Assembly: GCF_010692325.1 (NCBI RefSeq)
Contig: NZ_JAAHHW010000067.1
Span: 1 to 37,140, forward strand
DNA: 37,140 nt
DNA from: Moorena sp. SIO3I8
Lineage (GTDB): Bacteria > Cyanobacteriota > Cyanobacteriia > Cyanobacteriales > Coleofasciculaceae
Direction of reading: 5' to 3'
Part shown: positions 1 through 10,367 of the stretch, one piece after another
Layout of the letters: the number at the start of each line of letters is the position of its first letter
How positions within the stretch are numbered: the stretch's first letter is position 1
Notes under the pieces: generated by a model
Told to the model about the DNA's origin: nothing
Seen by the model: the letters and a program-made list of their open reading frames with translations, nothing else
The model's database searches: none
Program-made: the position numbers and the translations under genes

Positions 1-894
1 TTTCGTCGCCTAGTGCGTCGCTACGCCACTGAGTCGATGATGTATACCGAAATGGTTCATGCTAGCCAGTTAAAGTATCTCCGAGAATTGCCCAAGATTA
101 TGGAGGTAGACCCATTAGAAAAACCGATCAGTATCCAATTATTCGACTGTCGCCCGGACTTTCTGGCTCAAGCAGCACAAAGGGCAGTGGCAGAAGGGGC
201 AGATACTGTGGATATCAATATGGGTTGCCCTGTTAATAAAATTACTAAAAATGGTGGCGGGTCTGCCTTACTGCGAGATCCAGAAACGGCGGAAGCAATT
301 GTACGATCAGTAGTCAAGGCAGTGGAGGTACCTGTAACAGTCAAAACCCGTATTGGCTGGACTAATCAGGAGATCAATGCGGTAGAATTTGCCCAACGTA
401 TGGAAGATGCCGGGGCTCAGATGTTGACCCTCCATGGCCGTACCCGTGACCAGGGGTATAATGGCTCCGCTCGCTGGGAATGGATTAAGCGGGTAAAAGA
501 TGTGCTGTCTATCCCAGTGATTGCTAATGGGGATATTTTGTCCGTCGATGCAGCAGTGCGCTGCTTGGAAGAAACCGGTGCTGATGGGGTAATGTGTTCT
601 CGGGGAACCCTGGGCTATCCCTTTCTAGTCGGAGAAATAGACTATTTTCTGAAAACCGGACAACTGTTACCCCCAACCACACCCGTACAACTGCTTGAAT
701 GTGCTAAGGAGCATTTACAAGGTCTATGGCACTATAAGGGGGAGCGGGGTATTTATCAGTCCCGGAAACACATGAGTTGGTACGCGAAAGGGTTTCCTGG
801 AGCAGGGGAATTGCGTCAGAAACTCAGTAGAATAGAGACGGTTGAGCAAGGAGTTGAGTTGATTGAAAATGCGATCGCTAAACTTCATCCATAA
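1..894 (+). CDS. dusB: tRNA-dihydrouridine synthase, DusB type (5' end outside window)
   Basis: FMN enzyme that reduces uridine to dihydrouridine in the tRNA D-loop. The frame is open from base 1 and begins FRRLVRRYA, which is internal in the family, so the true start lies upstream and the GTG at base 13 is not the start. The Dus signature NMGCPVNK is present, with the catalytic Cys at bases 226-228, followed by KTRIGW, LHGRT and IPVIANGDI, which are FMN/substrate-barrel motifs. The C-terminal helical domain is present. The stop codon (892-894) lies inside the terminal repeat of a small inserted element (891-977). Without the insert the frame would run on through HRDQPQLLMK to a stop, so the last residues were probably changed by the insertion. 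Family call is firm; DusA/DusC is less likely. Confidence 0.93.
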   Translation, partial: FRRLVRRYATESMMYTEMVHASQLKYLRELPKIMEVDPLEKPISIQLFDCRPDFLAQAAQRAVAEGADTVDINMGCPVNKITKNGGGSALLRDPETAEAIVRSVVKAVEVPVTVKTRIGWTNQEINAVEFAQRMEDAGAQMLTLHGRTRDQGYNGSARWEWIKRVKDVLSIPVIANGDILSVDAAVRCLEETGADGVMCSRGTLGYPFLVGEIDYFLKTGQLLPPTTPVQLLECAKEHLQGLWHYKGERGIYQSRKHMSWYAKGFPGAGELRQKLSRIETVEQGVELIENAIAKLHP

Positions 895-977
895 GCAATC
901 AGCCGTCAGCCGTCAGCCGTCAGCTGATAGCTGATAGCTGATAGCTGATAGCTGATAGCTGATAGCTGAATCCTTAC
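891..977. mobile_element. MITE-like element with 7-bp repeat core, copy A (TCAGC family)
   Basis: The 87-bp insert starts ATAAGCAATCAGC and ends GCTGAATCCTTAC, a 13-bp imperfect inverted pair. It is flanked by CTTCATCC (883-890) and CTTCATCG (978-985), an 8-bp target duplication with one mismatch. The core is a 7-bp tandem array, first TCAGCCG and then ATAGCTG units. Copies B (12805-13041) and C (15619-15782) have the same ends and also 8-bp duplications. No ORF is present. Confidence 0.75.
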
Positions 978-1040
978 CTTCATCGAGATCAACCGCAATT
1001 GTTAATGAAATAGTCTTTTTTTCCAGTATTTGACGGTTTG

Positions 1041-1404
1041 ACACTCCCCGTCCTATAAGAACGGGGATTCTTGGATCAACGACTCGTCTTGCGTGGGCCA
1101 GCCGGAACCAGGAAGAGTAGAGGACAAATCTCCCCGAGCGTTTAGATCATTTCAGATCCAGGTTCCGGTGTGCCCCACCGTACCTTTTTTTTATATTAGA
1201 TAGATAGGTACTTTTTTTTATCTAAATTTTTCGGCAGACGTTTAAGTCGTTAGACCAAATTACGCAATATGTATCTGATACATATTTTTTACGTTGTCTA
1301 CTTATGGTTAGATAGTATCTATCTAGTCTTTTATATTTTTCTTTTAGCACACCTATCACAAACTGTCAAGATAAAGTTTAAATAAAAGCCGTCCTATAAG
1401 GACA
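1041..1404. other. Non-coding stretch bracketed by two related hairpins, possible IS-derived remnant
   Basis: There is no gene between dusB and rpsU. A hairpin at 1046-1066 (CCCCGT/ACGGGG arms) and another at 1391-1403 (GTCC/GGAC) share the core GTCCTATAAG. Between them lie two perfect palindromes, 1268-1284 (8-bp arms, 1-nt loop) and 1309-1325 (7-bp arms, 3-nt loop), and T-rich tracts. This resembles terminal hairpins of IS200/IS605-type elements without a transposase, but the identification is only suggestive. Confidence 0.3.
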
Positions 1405-1515
1405 GGGCGCGATTACCCAAAATTTTTGGTAATATCTTATGACGTCTTGTTATCACCAATCTTGCTAGATAGTATAATTGTATGATACTATAGGTAGAAT
1501 TTTTTGTTCAAATTT

Positions 1516-1521
1516 AGGAGG
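1516..1521 (+). promoter_or_regulatory. Ribosome binding site of rpsU
   Basis: A full AGGAGG lies 11 nt before the ATG at 1533. A complete Shine-Dalgarno sequence is rare among the genes in this window and supports this short gene's start. Confidence 0.7.
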
Positions 1522-1532
1522 ATTAATTTAGT

Positions 1533-1712
1533 ATGACCCAAGTGGTTGTCGGTGAAAATGAAGGTATTGAGTCAGCCCTGCGTAGATTTAAGCGACAAGT
1601 ATCTAAAGCAGGAATTTTTGCTGATATGAAGCGTCTACGGCACTTTGAGACTCCCATTGAAAAGAAAAAGCGCAAAGCGATCGCTCGCAGACGCAAGCGT
1701 CGTTACCGCTAA
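1533..1712 (+). CDS. rpsU: 30S ribosomal protein S21
   Basis: This 59-residue protein begins [19 protein letters not shown] and ends in the strongly basic run [14 protein letters not shown], as expected for bacterial S21 near the decoding centre of the 30S subunit. [23 protein letters not shown] is the conserved middle. The start is set by AGGAGG 11 nt upstream. A strong terminator follows 24 nt after the stop, so the gene is probably a single transcription unit. An AT-rich inverted repeat (ATAGTAT ... ATACTAT) around 1468-1490 lies in the likely promoter region. Length matches the cyanobacterial family. Confidence 0.95.
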   Translation: MTQVVVGENEGIESALRRFKRQVSKAGIFADMKRLRHFETPIEKKKRKAIARRRKRRYR

Positions 1713-1735
1713 ACCTTCAATCCACTGTCAACACT

Positions 1736-1762
1736 CCCCGGTCATGAGACGCGGGGTTTTTT
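1736..1762 (+). terminator. Rho-independent terminator of rpsU
   Basis: CCCCGGTC pairs with GACGCGGGG (one bulged base) around the loop ATGA, followed by TTTTTT at 1757-1762. It sits just after the rpsU stop. Confidence 0.85.
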
Positions 1763-1855
1763 GGTTGACTTACTTGCCATCACCTGACCGGTTTAACCAA
1801 CCACAGTAAGGGAATCGGGAATCGATAACATAGATTTGGTATGGGATACGGTGAC

Positions 1856-1926
1856 TTACAGCAATTCCAACAACTGGGATTCACTTAATTGGCTAATTCC
1901 TAATTCTTTAGCCTTTTCTAACTTAG
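1856..1926 (-). pseudogene. ligA: 3' tail of ligA, cut off by the TnpB element
   Basis: Read on the minus strand this gives KLEKAKELGISQLSESQLLELL and a stop, the usual end of a LigA BRCT domain. It joins in frame to the fragment at 3451-3637 if the element at 1927-3450 is removed (...[12 protein letters not shown]...). It is the original terminus of the duplicated ligA gene and is no longer translated with it. Confidence 0.85.
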
Positions 1927-1933
1927 CCGTCCG

Positions 1934-1986
1934 GCAAAATTCATCCCACATCTCAATGCGTAGCATGAGTGTGGGATGAATTTTGC
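1934..1986. repeat. Left-end subterminal hairpin of the TnpB element
   Basis: The perfect 17-bp arms begin GCAAAATTCATCCC and end GGGATGAATTTTGC. The 19-nt loop can itself extend the stem (CTCAATGC with GCATGAG, one bulge). It is unusually long for an IS200/IS605 end. Confidence 0.8.
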
Positions 1987-2044
1987 ACTGGGTCTTTTGG
2001 TATTGGTAGGCGAGCTATGAAGCTTCTTACGTTCCTCAGATGGA

Positions 2045-2166
2045 GTCATACCCCTCCGCTCGGCCTCTTGTCTTAACTGCCTTTTTTCAAAATCAGTCAA
2101 TCTGACTACTAGTTTTTTGTATTTCAATTTTTGGGCTATTCTGGGTTTGCAATTGGTCACCCACAT
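2045..2166 (-). CDS. Short protein encoded antisense at the left of the TnpB element, probably truncated
   Basis: The reading frame from 2166 begins MWVTNCKPRIAQKL and continues KKLVVRLTDFEKRQLRQEAERRGMTPSE, which looks like the start of a ribbon-helix-helix DNA-binding protein. After about residue 45 the frame runs through the left-end hairpin into ligA sequence and stops at 1918, so only the first part looks like real protein. It is divergent from tnpB with 40 bp between starts. It could be a degenerate regulator carried by the element, or chance. Confidence 0.35.
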
Positions 2167-2206
2167 GCTAGCATGGTTTTAGGTCGATAGACAGGAGAAC
2201 AGTAAA

Positions 2207-3439
2207 GTGATATCAGCTTACCAGTACAAGTTGCGACTAAACAAAAATCAAATAGCCAAGATCGAAAAATGGCTTGATATGTTGCGTTGTCAGTACAATT
2301 ACTTGTTAGCTGACAGATTTAATTGGTATGAGCGGAATCGCTGTTCTATTAACTCCTGTCCACTAACCTGCTATCTACCAGAACTAAGAAAAAAACCAGA
2401 CTATTTTTCTCAGAAAAAGACACTACCTGGACTAAAGAAAAGTAGACCCTGGTATGCAGAAATCCACTCTCAGGTCTTACAAGACTGTGTAAAGAGGGTA
2501 GATCTGGCTTTTAAGCGGTTTCTGAAAGGAGACTGCAATGGCAACAGGAGCGGAAAACCAAGATTCAAGAGTAAGAGCAGATACCGCTCTTTTACTTTTC
2601 CATCCTTGTCTAAAAATCCAGTTAGCGGCAATATTCTGACCCTACCAAAATTTGGTAAGGTCAAGATGATATATCACAGACCAATCCCTGATGGATTCAC
2701 AATTAAGACCGCCACGATAACCCGAAAAGCCGATGGTTATTACGTTACCCTGTTGATTCAAGATGACTCTGCACCGGAGATTATCCCGATCAACAGTGTC
2801 ACTAATCCTGTCGGGATTGACATGGGTCTTAAGTCTTTCCTTATCAAATCTGACGGTACCGAGGTACCCATCCCTCAGTACTACCGAAAAGCTCAAAAAC
2901 GGCTAAAAAAAATTCAGAAAGCCGTTAGCCGCTCCAAGAAGGGAAGCAACAACAGAAAAAAGGCTGTTCTTAAATTGGGAAAGGCTCACAAAAAGGTAGC
3001 TGATACCAGGAAAGACTTCCATTTTAAGACCGCGAAAGACTTACTAGACAATCACGATCTAGTGGCTCATGAAAAATTAAACATTAAGGGTCTGGCTAAG
3101 AGCAAAATGGCCAAGTCAGTTTTAGATGCTGGTTGGGGTCAATTTCTGTCAATCTTATCAGTCAAAGCCGAGATCGCTGGACTGGCCACGAAAGCAGTGA
3201 ACCCCCGAAACACCAGTCAGAACTGTTCTAATTGCGGCAAAAAAGTTCAAAAAAAATTAAAAGACCGCATTCATTCTTGTCCTCACTGTGGATACACGGA
3301 AGACCGGGACGTGAATGCGGCAAAAAATATATTGAAGTTGGCGGTGGGGCATCCCGTCCGAAGTAAAGCTTACCGAGTATCCGAACCAATAGGTGGAGTT
3401 GGTAAGAAGCCTACACTGAATCTGAAAAGATCAGTGTAG
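2207..3439 (+). CDS. tnpB: TnpB, RNA-guided RuvC-family nuclease of an IS200/IS605-type element
   Basis: This 410-residue protein of normal length has all RuvC landmarks: GIDMG with D205, [10 protein letters not shown] with E289, and DRDVNAA with the DRD at 366-368. The four-Cys zinc finger CSNCG...CPHCG lies just before the last motif. TnpB proteins cut DNA matching the sequence just downstream of the element's right end, guided by an RNA made from that end, and next to a motif matching the left flank. The start is a GTG with CAGGAG about 9 nt upstream. The stop codon lies inside the right-end hairpin, as is common. No frameshift or lost catalytic residue is seen, so it may be active. Confidence 0.93.
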   Translation: MISAYQYKLRLNKNQIAKIEKWLDMLRCQYNYLLADRFNWYERNRCSINSCPLTCYLPELRKKPDYFSQKKTLPGLKKSRPWYAEIHSQVLQDCVKRVDLAFKRFLKGDCNGNRSGKPRFKSKSRYRSFTFPSLSKNPVSGNILTLPKFGKVKMIYHRPIPDGFTIKTATITRKADGYYVTLLIQDDSAPEIIPINSVTNPVGIDMGLKSFLIKSDGTEVPIPQYYRKAQKRLKKIQKAVSRSKKGSNNRKKAVLKLGKAHKKVADTRKDFHFKTAKDLLDNHDLVAHEKLNIKGLAKSKMAKSVLDAGWGQFLSILSVKAEIAGLATKAVNPRNTSQNCSNCGKKVQKKLKDRIHSCPHCGYTEDRDVNAAKNILKLAVGHPVRSKAYRVSEPIGGVGKKPTLNLKRSV

Positions 3440-3440
3440 G
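3410..3440 (+). repeat. Right-end subterminal hairpin of the TnpB element
   Basis: CCTACACTGA and TCAGTGTAGG pair perfectly over an 11-nt loop. It contains the tnpB stop codon and would lie near the 3' end of a guide-RNA scaffold, 10 bp from the right boundary. Confidence 0.8.
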
Positions 3441-3450
3441 AGTATGTCAC

Positions 3451-3637
3451 AACCAGCATCTTCCCCAACCACCAAATAATCAGTTTTGGCACTAACGGCA
3501 CTAGTAACTTTACCACCAGCGTTTTGAATCAAGTCTTTCGCGTCACTACGCTTAAGGGTAGGCAAGGTGCCAGTAATCACAAAGGTTTTTCCGGTTAATG
3601 GTTGGATTTTATATAGCGCTATAGTTTAAGGTGATCC
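3451..3637 (-). pseudogene. ligA: Second ligA BRCT domain, detached from ligA by stop codons and cut by the TnpB element
   Basis: The minus-strand frame continues from the ligA stop (TAA at 3638-3640) through GSP, a second in-frame TAA, and then [20 protein letters not shown] and [10 protein letters not shown]. It is near-identical to BRCT copy 1 (about residues 620-695 of LigA). The frame is otherwise open up to the TnpB element, so the stops and the insertion are the only lesions. Confidence 0.85.
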
Positions 3638-6661
<3,024 letters not shown>

Positions 6662-6826
6662 CTAGTTTATTGGTCAGATTAACCAGATTAACTATAGCCC
6701 TGCTTGAGGTGGAATAGGAAACTTTCGCAAAGTCTAGTCACAAGTTCAGTATTTCCACTAATTCCATTTGCGGTCACCAATGTCATCTTGGTATTAACTA
6801 AGGTACTTTTCCAAGAGACAACAAAA

Positions 6827-7273
6827 ATGGGTCTGTTTGATAAAATTTCAATTAGTCGTCAACACAGCCAGACAACACTCGGACCAGCTGAAGCATTTGC
6901 TGCGATCGCATTAATCGCTGTTGCTGCTGACGGATACGCGACTAATTCTGAAGTACAAGCCATTATTACTGCCTTATCTCGAATGCAGCTGTTTAGGAGC
7001 TACTCAGCTGATGTAATGGCAAGAATGTTTGAACGAATTTTGATGCTCCTGCAGCGGCAAGGTTCTTATCCTCTTCTTAGTGCAGCCCTGAAATCACTCC
7101 CCTATGAGCTACAAGGAACCGCCTTTGCGATCGCCACTGATATTATCTTAGCAGATGGAGAAATTACCGATGAGGAAGAAGACTTTTTGAACGAGCTTTC
7201 TCAGGCTTTAGAGATATCAGAGGAAACTGGCGTAAAAATTATAGAGGTAATGTTAATTAAAAATCAAGGGTAA
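6827..7273 (+). CDS. TerB-like (tellurite resistance TerB family) helical protein
   Basis: This 148-residue protein starts MGLFDKISISRQHSQTTLG. The open frame extends upstream to 6704, but that part has no family resemblance and MGLFDKI is a typical start, so the inner ATG is chosen. Two similar helical halves contain acidic motifs: AVAADGYATNSEV and IILADGEITDEEEDFL. This is the D-G-x-(I/A)-x-x-x-E metal-binding pattern of TerB folds. The family is widespread in cyanobacteria, and its exact role (metal or stress sensing) is not established. It runs convergently with the next gene, with a long hairpin between them. Confidence 0.75.
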   Translation: MGLFDKISISRQHSQTTLGPAEAFAAIALIAVAADGYATNSEVQAIITALSRMQLFRSYSADVMARMFERILMLLQRQGSYPLLSAALKSLPYELQGTAFAIATDIILADGEITDEEEDFLNELSQALEISEETGVKIIEVMLIKNQG

Positions 7274-7339
7274 TAGGATTTTTATTTTAATTAACAATTA
7301 CTGACTTAATTAATGTTGACAAAACTGGCTAAGTCTGTT

Positions 7340-7377
7340 CAGTTGAGGGTTCACTGCTGAAAGTGAACCCTCAACTG
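7340..7377. terminator. Strong hairpin between convergent genes, probable terminator
   Basis: A perfect 16-bp stem (arms CAGTTGAGGGTTCACT and its complement) closes a 6-nt loop. It has no long T-run on either side. The position between two convergent genes suggests a bidirectional terminator. Confidence 0.55.
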
Positions 7378-7444
7378 TTAATTATGATCTGAATCTAACT
7401 TGTGATCACCTGGGATTGGATAGAATTACTAACAGAGTGAGGTT

Positions 7445-7891
7445 CTAGTATCCGACCTGTACTTCACAAGAACCAGTCAACGCACTGTATTCGGTTCCTC
7501 CAGGACATTGGCAAATGCTCGGATAGCCACACGCATTGATGTCTCGGGTGCAAATACCCTGCGGTGGGATTGCACACTTGCTATCAACAGGTTTTCCAGG
7601 ACCGCCTGCCATAGAAATGTCTTTGATCATGCACTTGCCGACAGATTGATCATAGGAATATCCATCCGGGCAGAGGCAAATGCTAGGATTGCCACAGGGA
7701 TTGATATCACGAGTACAGGGCACACCAATATCAGCCGGATCTAGTACACAAGGGCCAATGGGTTGTGCGATCGCAGGGGGGGCGCTAGTTAAAAACAGTT
7801 GTGCCGCTACCAACAAAGCGCACAGCACTTTCAACGCTTGGGCGAATTTGAAGTTCATGCCGTTTTTGATAACTTTTAAGATTTTCATCAC
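7445..7891 (-). CDS. Secreted protein with two Cys-rich repeats
   Basis: Up to 148 residues. A signal peptide is clear: basic start, hydrophobic stretch VLCALLVAAQLFLTSAPP and AIA before Gln. The mature part carries two homologous modules, CTRDINPCGNPSICLCPDG and CTRDINACGYPSICQCPGG, each with Cys spacing suggestive of disulphide knots and ending in a further Cys. It is probably periplasmic or extracellular. The ATG at 7891 has TAGGTG directly before it; an inner start at MNFKF would also give a good signal peptide. No family name is recognised. Confidence 0.7.
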   Translation of the reverse strand: MMKILKVIKNGMNFKFAQALKVLCALLVAAQLFLTSAPPAIAQPIGPCVLDPADIGVPCTRDINPCGNPSICLCPDGYSYDQSVGKCMIKDISMAGGPGKPVDSKCAIPPQGICTRDINACGYPSICQCPGGTEYSALTGSCEVQVGY

Positions 7892-8237
7892 CTAACTTAT
7901 CTCTAATGTTTGTTTCTGATGAAACCAAAATGATATTACTTCGCCACGGATATTTTTGTCAAGTTATTATCTCGAATTAAATAAAAATTCCTGACGTGTT
8001 TACCAGGTAATAGGGAATCGAAAATAAGGAGAAGGTAACAGCGAACAGCGGATCTGGGAACAGGGAACAGAAGGAAAGAGATCCGAGGATTTTTTGGTTT
8101 GATCAGAATCTATCTGTGTAAGTATTCAACCGGACATGATATAACCGGTACCGAAGAGCCGATTTTCTAGATTCTGGGTTGGCTCTCCCAAGGGAAGCTC
8201 ACCTTCATTAGAGCGCAGTACTTCTTTCCAACTTGAG
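7892..8237. other. Intergenic stretch without a gene
   Basis: The sequence is AT-rich upstream of the secreted protein gene, with a two-unit GGGAACA repeat at 8056-8070 related to the TTCCCTG arrays elsewhere. No ORF or clear hairpin terminator was found. Confidence 0.5.
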
Positions 8238-9305
8238 TTAAACACATCCTTCTACATATGCCACTTCCGGTAGTTTCCCAGCGCGTAAACTAGTTACCTT
8301 ACCCTCTGGATTGGTTTCAAAAATCACTCGATAATTTTTATCTGAAGTATCTGTTGGTACGAAGGTTGCATATTTACCACCCGGTACATATTGATGGGGT
8401 TCAAGTTCTATTTTGTTACGATACAAAGACATAATTTTATCTAACTTATCCCCCACTTTTATCCCGCTAATTGTGCTAATCTGTGGAGAACGTGTGTCTA
8501 CCCTGGTAATTTTTACTTCTGTCACCATAAACCAGAGATTTTCTATTCCTTCTGGCTTGTAGATTAAGCAACCATAGTCTTCTCCACCACTAGTTTGTTG
8601 CACTAATTTAACTTGCCCAGCCTGGGATGCTTCTTTCACCGTCATGCCCACGGTGATGGGGCCAATGCCATTAATTGCTATTTTAGATTTAGTAGAAAGT
8701 CTTTCTCTCTTGCTCCCAGTCTTCAAACAGAGGTTTTCACCACTTAAGTCCCCAAAACAATTGCCGTCTTTGTTGAGGATAACTACCGATTTGATAGTTG
8801 AGAACTGTTTGAGGGTAGATTGAATAGCACTGGTAGCTCTAGCATCATAGCCTACTCCAGGGGAAGGAATGGCACGGCAAAACTTGAGGGTGGCGGTTTC
8901 TGCTGCAATAGAGAGAGTAAAATCTTTACCACAGTTGGAGCTACCTTTAAGTTTTAGTGCTTCGGTGAAACCAATTTTAGTTTCTGCTGTGGTCGGACCA
9001 ATAATCAACTGTTCAATGGCAAAAGTAGCCACTGCACGACTATTGGTGCTTCTGACTACAGGTTCCACATACCTAAAATCCTCATTACTTTGAGGTTGCT
9101 TGGGTAAAAAAACCTTAACTTTTCTTTGCTTAGGGGTATTTTGAGTTTGGGTAGGAGTTGGGGATGTTTCTACTTCTGTTATAGGAGATGGAGAGGAAGT
9201 GGATGTATCCGGTGGCGGTGTCCCTTGTTCGTTACAAGCATTGAGACTCAAGTATGCTAAGAGTATGCTACTCAAGAGTATAGTTTTAGATTTGTGTAGA
9301 TCCAT
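8238..9305 (-). CDS. Lipoprotein with GerMN-type domain
   Basis: This 355-residue protein has a lipobox (LSLNAC) after a hydrophobic leader, so it is probably anchored to a membrane facing the periplasm. A Pro/Ser/Thr linker (about 25-60) is followed by a GerMN-like domain (about 62-200): KVKVFLPK, AIEQLIIGPTTAETKIGF, ATSAIQSTLKQFSTIKSVVI. GerMN modules occur in spore germination and cell-wall proteins; cyanobacterial copies are uncharacterised. The C-terminal half (about 205-355) begins INGIGPITVGMTVKEASQAG, a repeat-like motif often seen in cyanobacterial lipoproteins. GAGGTG lies 5 nt before the ATG. Confidence 0.75.
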   Translation of the reverse strand: MDLHKSKTILLSSILLAYLSLNACNEQGTPPPDTSTSSPSPITEVETSPTPTQTQNTPKQRKVKVFLPKQPQSNEDFRYVEPVVRSTNSRAVATFAIEQLIIGPTTAETKIGFTEALKLKGSSNCGKDFTLSIAAETATLKFCRAIPSPGVGYDARATSAIQSTLKQFSTIKSVVILNKDGNCFGDLSGENLCLKTGSKRERLSTKSKIAINGIGPITVGMTVKEASQAGQVKLVQQTSGGEDYGCLIYKPEGIENLWFMVTEVKITRVDTRSPQISTISGIKVGDKLDKIMSLYRNKIELEPHQYVPGGKYATFVPTDTSDKNYRVIFETNPEGKVTSLRAGKLPEVAYVEGCV

Positions 9306-9468
9306 TGCGCACCTCGAAGTTATCCTTGTTAACGTTAATAGTACTTTAGATTTTCAATTATCTTTAAAGCCTGGCTTTGTCCATGTTGAGGAAATTGTTT
9401 GTATCGGCGATTAGACCAAAGGGGTAGCGCTTCCGGTACGTACTGTACCTCACGTATTTGATAAATGC

Positions 9469-9655
9469 TATATAGCGTTTCTGGCAGTTATAAGGTACAG
9501 TCTTGATGCAGCGCATCCCTATTCCCTATTCCCTATTCCCTCTTCCCTCTTCTCTCTTATCTCTTATCTCTTCCCTGTTCCCTGTTCCCTGTTCCCTGTT
9601 CCCTGTTCCCTAAAATCCCGAAATTGTGTACCTTATAGCTATGATAATTGCTATA
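9469..9655. mobile_element. MITE-like element with TTCCCTG-type core, copy D1 (GTACC family)
   Basis: The left end TATATAGCGTTTCT...ATAAGGTACA is imperfectly complementary to the right end TGTACCTTATAG...TTGCTATA. The core is a pyrimidine-rich array of CCCTATT and TTCCCTG heptamers. The same ends flank copy D2 (15797-15968), and the same right end is found at 10173-10246. It occupies most of the gap 9306-9684, which has no gene. Confidence 0.6.
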
Positions 9656-9684
9656 TTTATAGCAAAGTAGCTTTCCCTTTGATT

Positions 9685-9932
9685 ATGTATCAACTTACCC
9701 TATCTGTTCCAGAAGAAACCGCACAGGCTTTAAACCTAACACCACACTAGGAGAAGAATTATGTTTAAGTGCTGCGATGAAACTTTATAAATTAGGTAAA
9801 CTTTACTCTGGTGCTGCTGCTCAACTAGCTGGTATTGAGCGAGTAGTTTTTTTATCTAAGTTGAGTGACTATGGTATCAACACTTTCAGATTAACAGAAG
9901 CAGAATTAACAGAGGATTTAGCGAATGCCTAA
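9685..9932 (+). pseudogene. UPF0175-family antitoxin, frameshifted
   Basis: The start MYQLTLSVPEETAQALNL and the rest GEELCLSAAMKLYKLGKLYS...AGIERVVFLSKLSDYG...NTFRLTEAELTEDLANA match UPF0175 antitoxins, but they lie in different frames. The break is near 9745, where a TAG would stop the first frame. The stop overlaps the next gene's ATG by 8 nt, typical of a toxin-antitoxin pair. Confidence 0.75.
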
Positions 9933-10161
9933 TGTGATTGCTGATATAGCAAAGGGAACAGGGAACAGGGAACAGGGAGCAGGGAGCAGGGAGCAGGGAG
10001 TAGGGAACAGGTAACAAACATTCTCTCAATTGATTTAGGATTACTATACCTAACCAATCTAATATCTCTATCAAACAAATTTACTAGATTTACTCCCACA
10101 ACTTTATGGCTCCGTTATTGTCCCTCAAGCTGTGGCGAATGAATTAGCTGCTGGAGCAGCT
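9925..10161 (+). pseudogene. DUF3368 (PIN-like) toxin, disrupted by a small repeat element
   Basis: It begins MPNVIAD, the usual DUF3368 start. It is then interrupted by the element at 9945-10048 and resumes in another frame as LLPQLYGSVIVPQAVANELAAG. It is cut again at about 10161. Partner of the frameshifted UPF0175 gene, so the whole module is dead. Confidence 0.7.
9945..10048 (-). mobile_element. 104-bp MITE-like element, copy E1 (TATACCAA family), inverted
   Basis: It runs TATAGCAAAGGGAACAGGG... to ...CAATTGATTTAGGATTACTATA, the reverse complement of copies E2 (17013-17116) and E3 (28784-28886). All three are 103-104 bp with a TTCCCTG/GCTCCCT heptamer core. It is inserted in the DUF3368 gene. 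Confidence 0.65.
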
Positions 10162-10172
10162 TTAAAAATTTA

Positions 10173-10246
10173 CCTGCTCCCTGCTCCCTGCTCCCTGCTC
10201 CCTAAAACCCATAAATTTGTACCTCACAAGTCGTAGAATTGCTATA
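10173..10246. mobile_element. Partial element with the right end of the GTACC family, copy D3
   Basis: A CTGCTCC heptamer array is followed by AAATTTGTACCTCACAAG...ATTGCTATA, the right end also seen at 15936-15968. The left end is missing. Confidence 0.55.
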
Positions 10247-10367
10247 TGTCTTAACCCTCAATCCATGAAATCGCTTCTTTCACTTCCACCTCTGATTCAA
10301 GAACTGCCATAATTCCCGGTAAATATTCATCCCTTGTCATCACGTTAGCATAAACTATTGGTTTAAT

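Larger units (their letters stand above)
1927..3450 (+). mobile_element. IS200/IS605-type element carrying only tnpB
   Basis: The boundaries are set by comparison with the uninterrupted BRCT copy at 4611-4640. The left flank ends ...AACTTAG at 1926 and the right flank resumes AACCAGCATC at 3451, with no target duplication, as this family requires. A 17-bp perfect inverted repeat (1934-1950 with 1970-1986) starts 7 bp from the left end. A 10-bp perfect hairpin (3410-3419 with 3431-3440) lies 10 bp from the right end. No tnpA is present, so any mobility would depend on another element. Length is 1,524 bp. Confidence 0.85.

Noticed and set aside
899-968. CRISPR-like array of short repeats
   Set aside because: The unit is 7 bp with no spacers, and the block has terminal inverted repeats and a target duplication; there are no cas genes.
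6704-6826. N-terminal extension of the TerB-like protein
   Set aside because: The 41 extra residues do not resemble the family, while MGLFDKI at 6827 is a typical start.
10253-10342. 29-codon minus-strand frame starting MTRDEYLPGIMAVLESEVEV
   Set aside because: It could be a gene fragment, but it is too short and unmatched to call.
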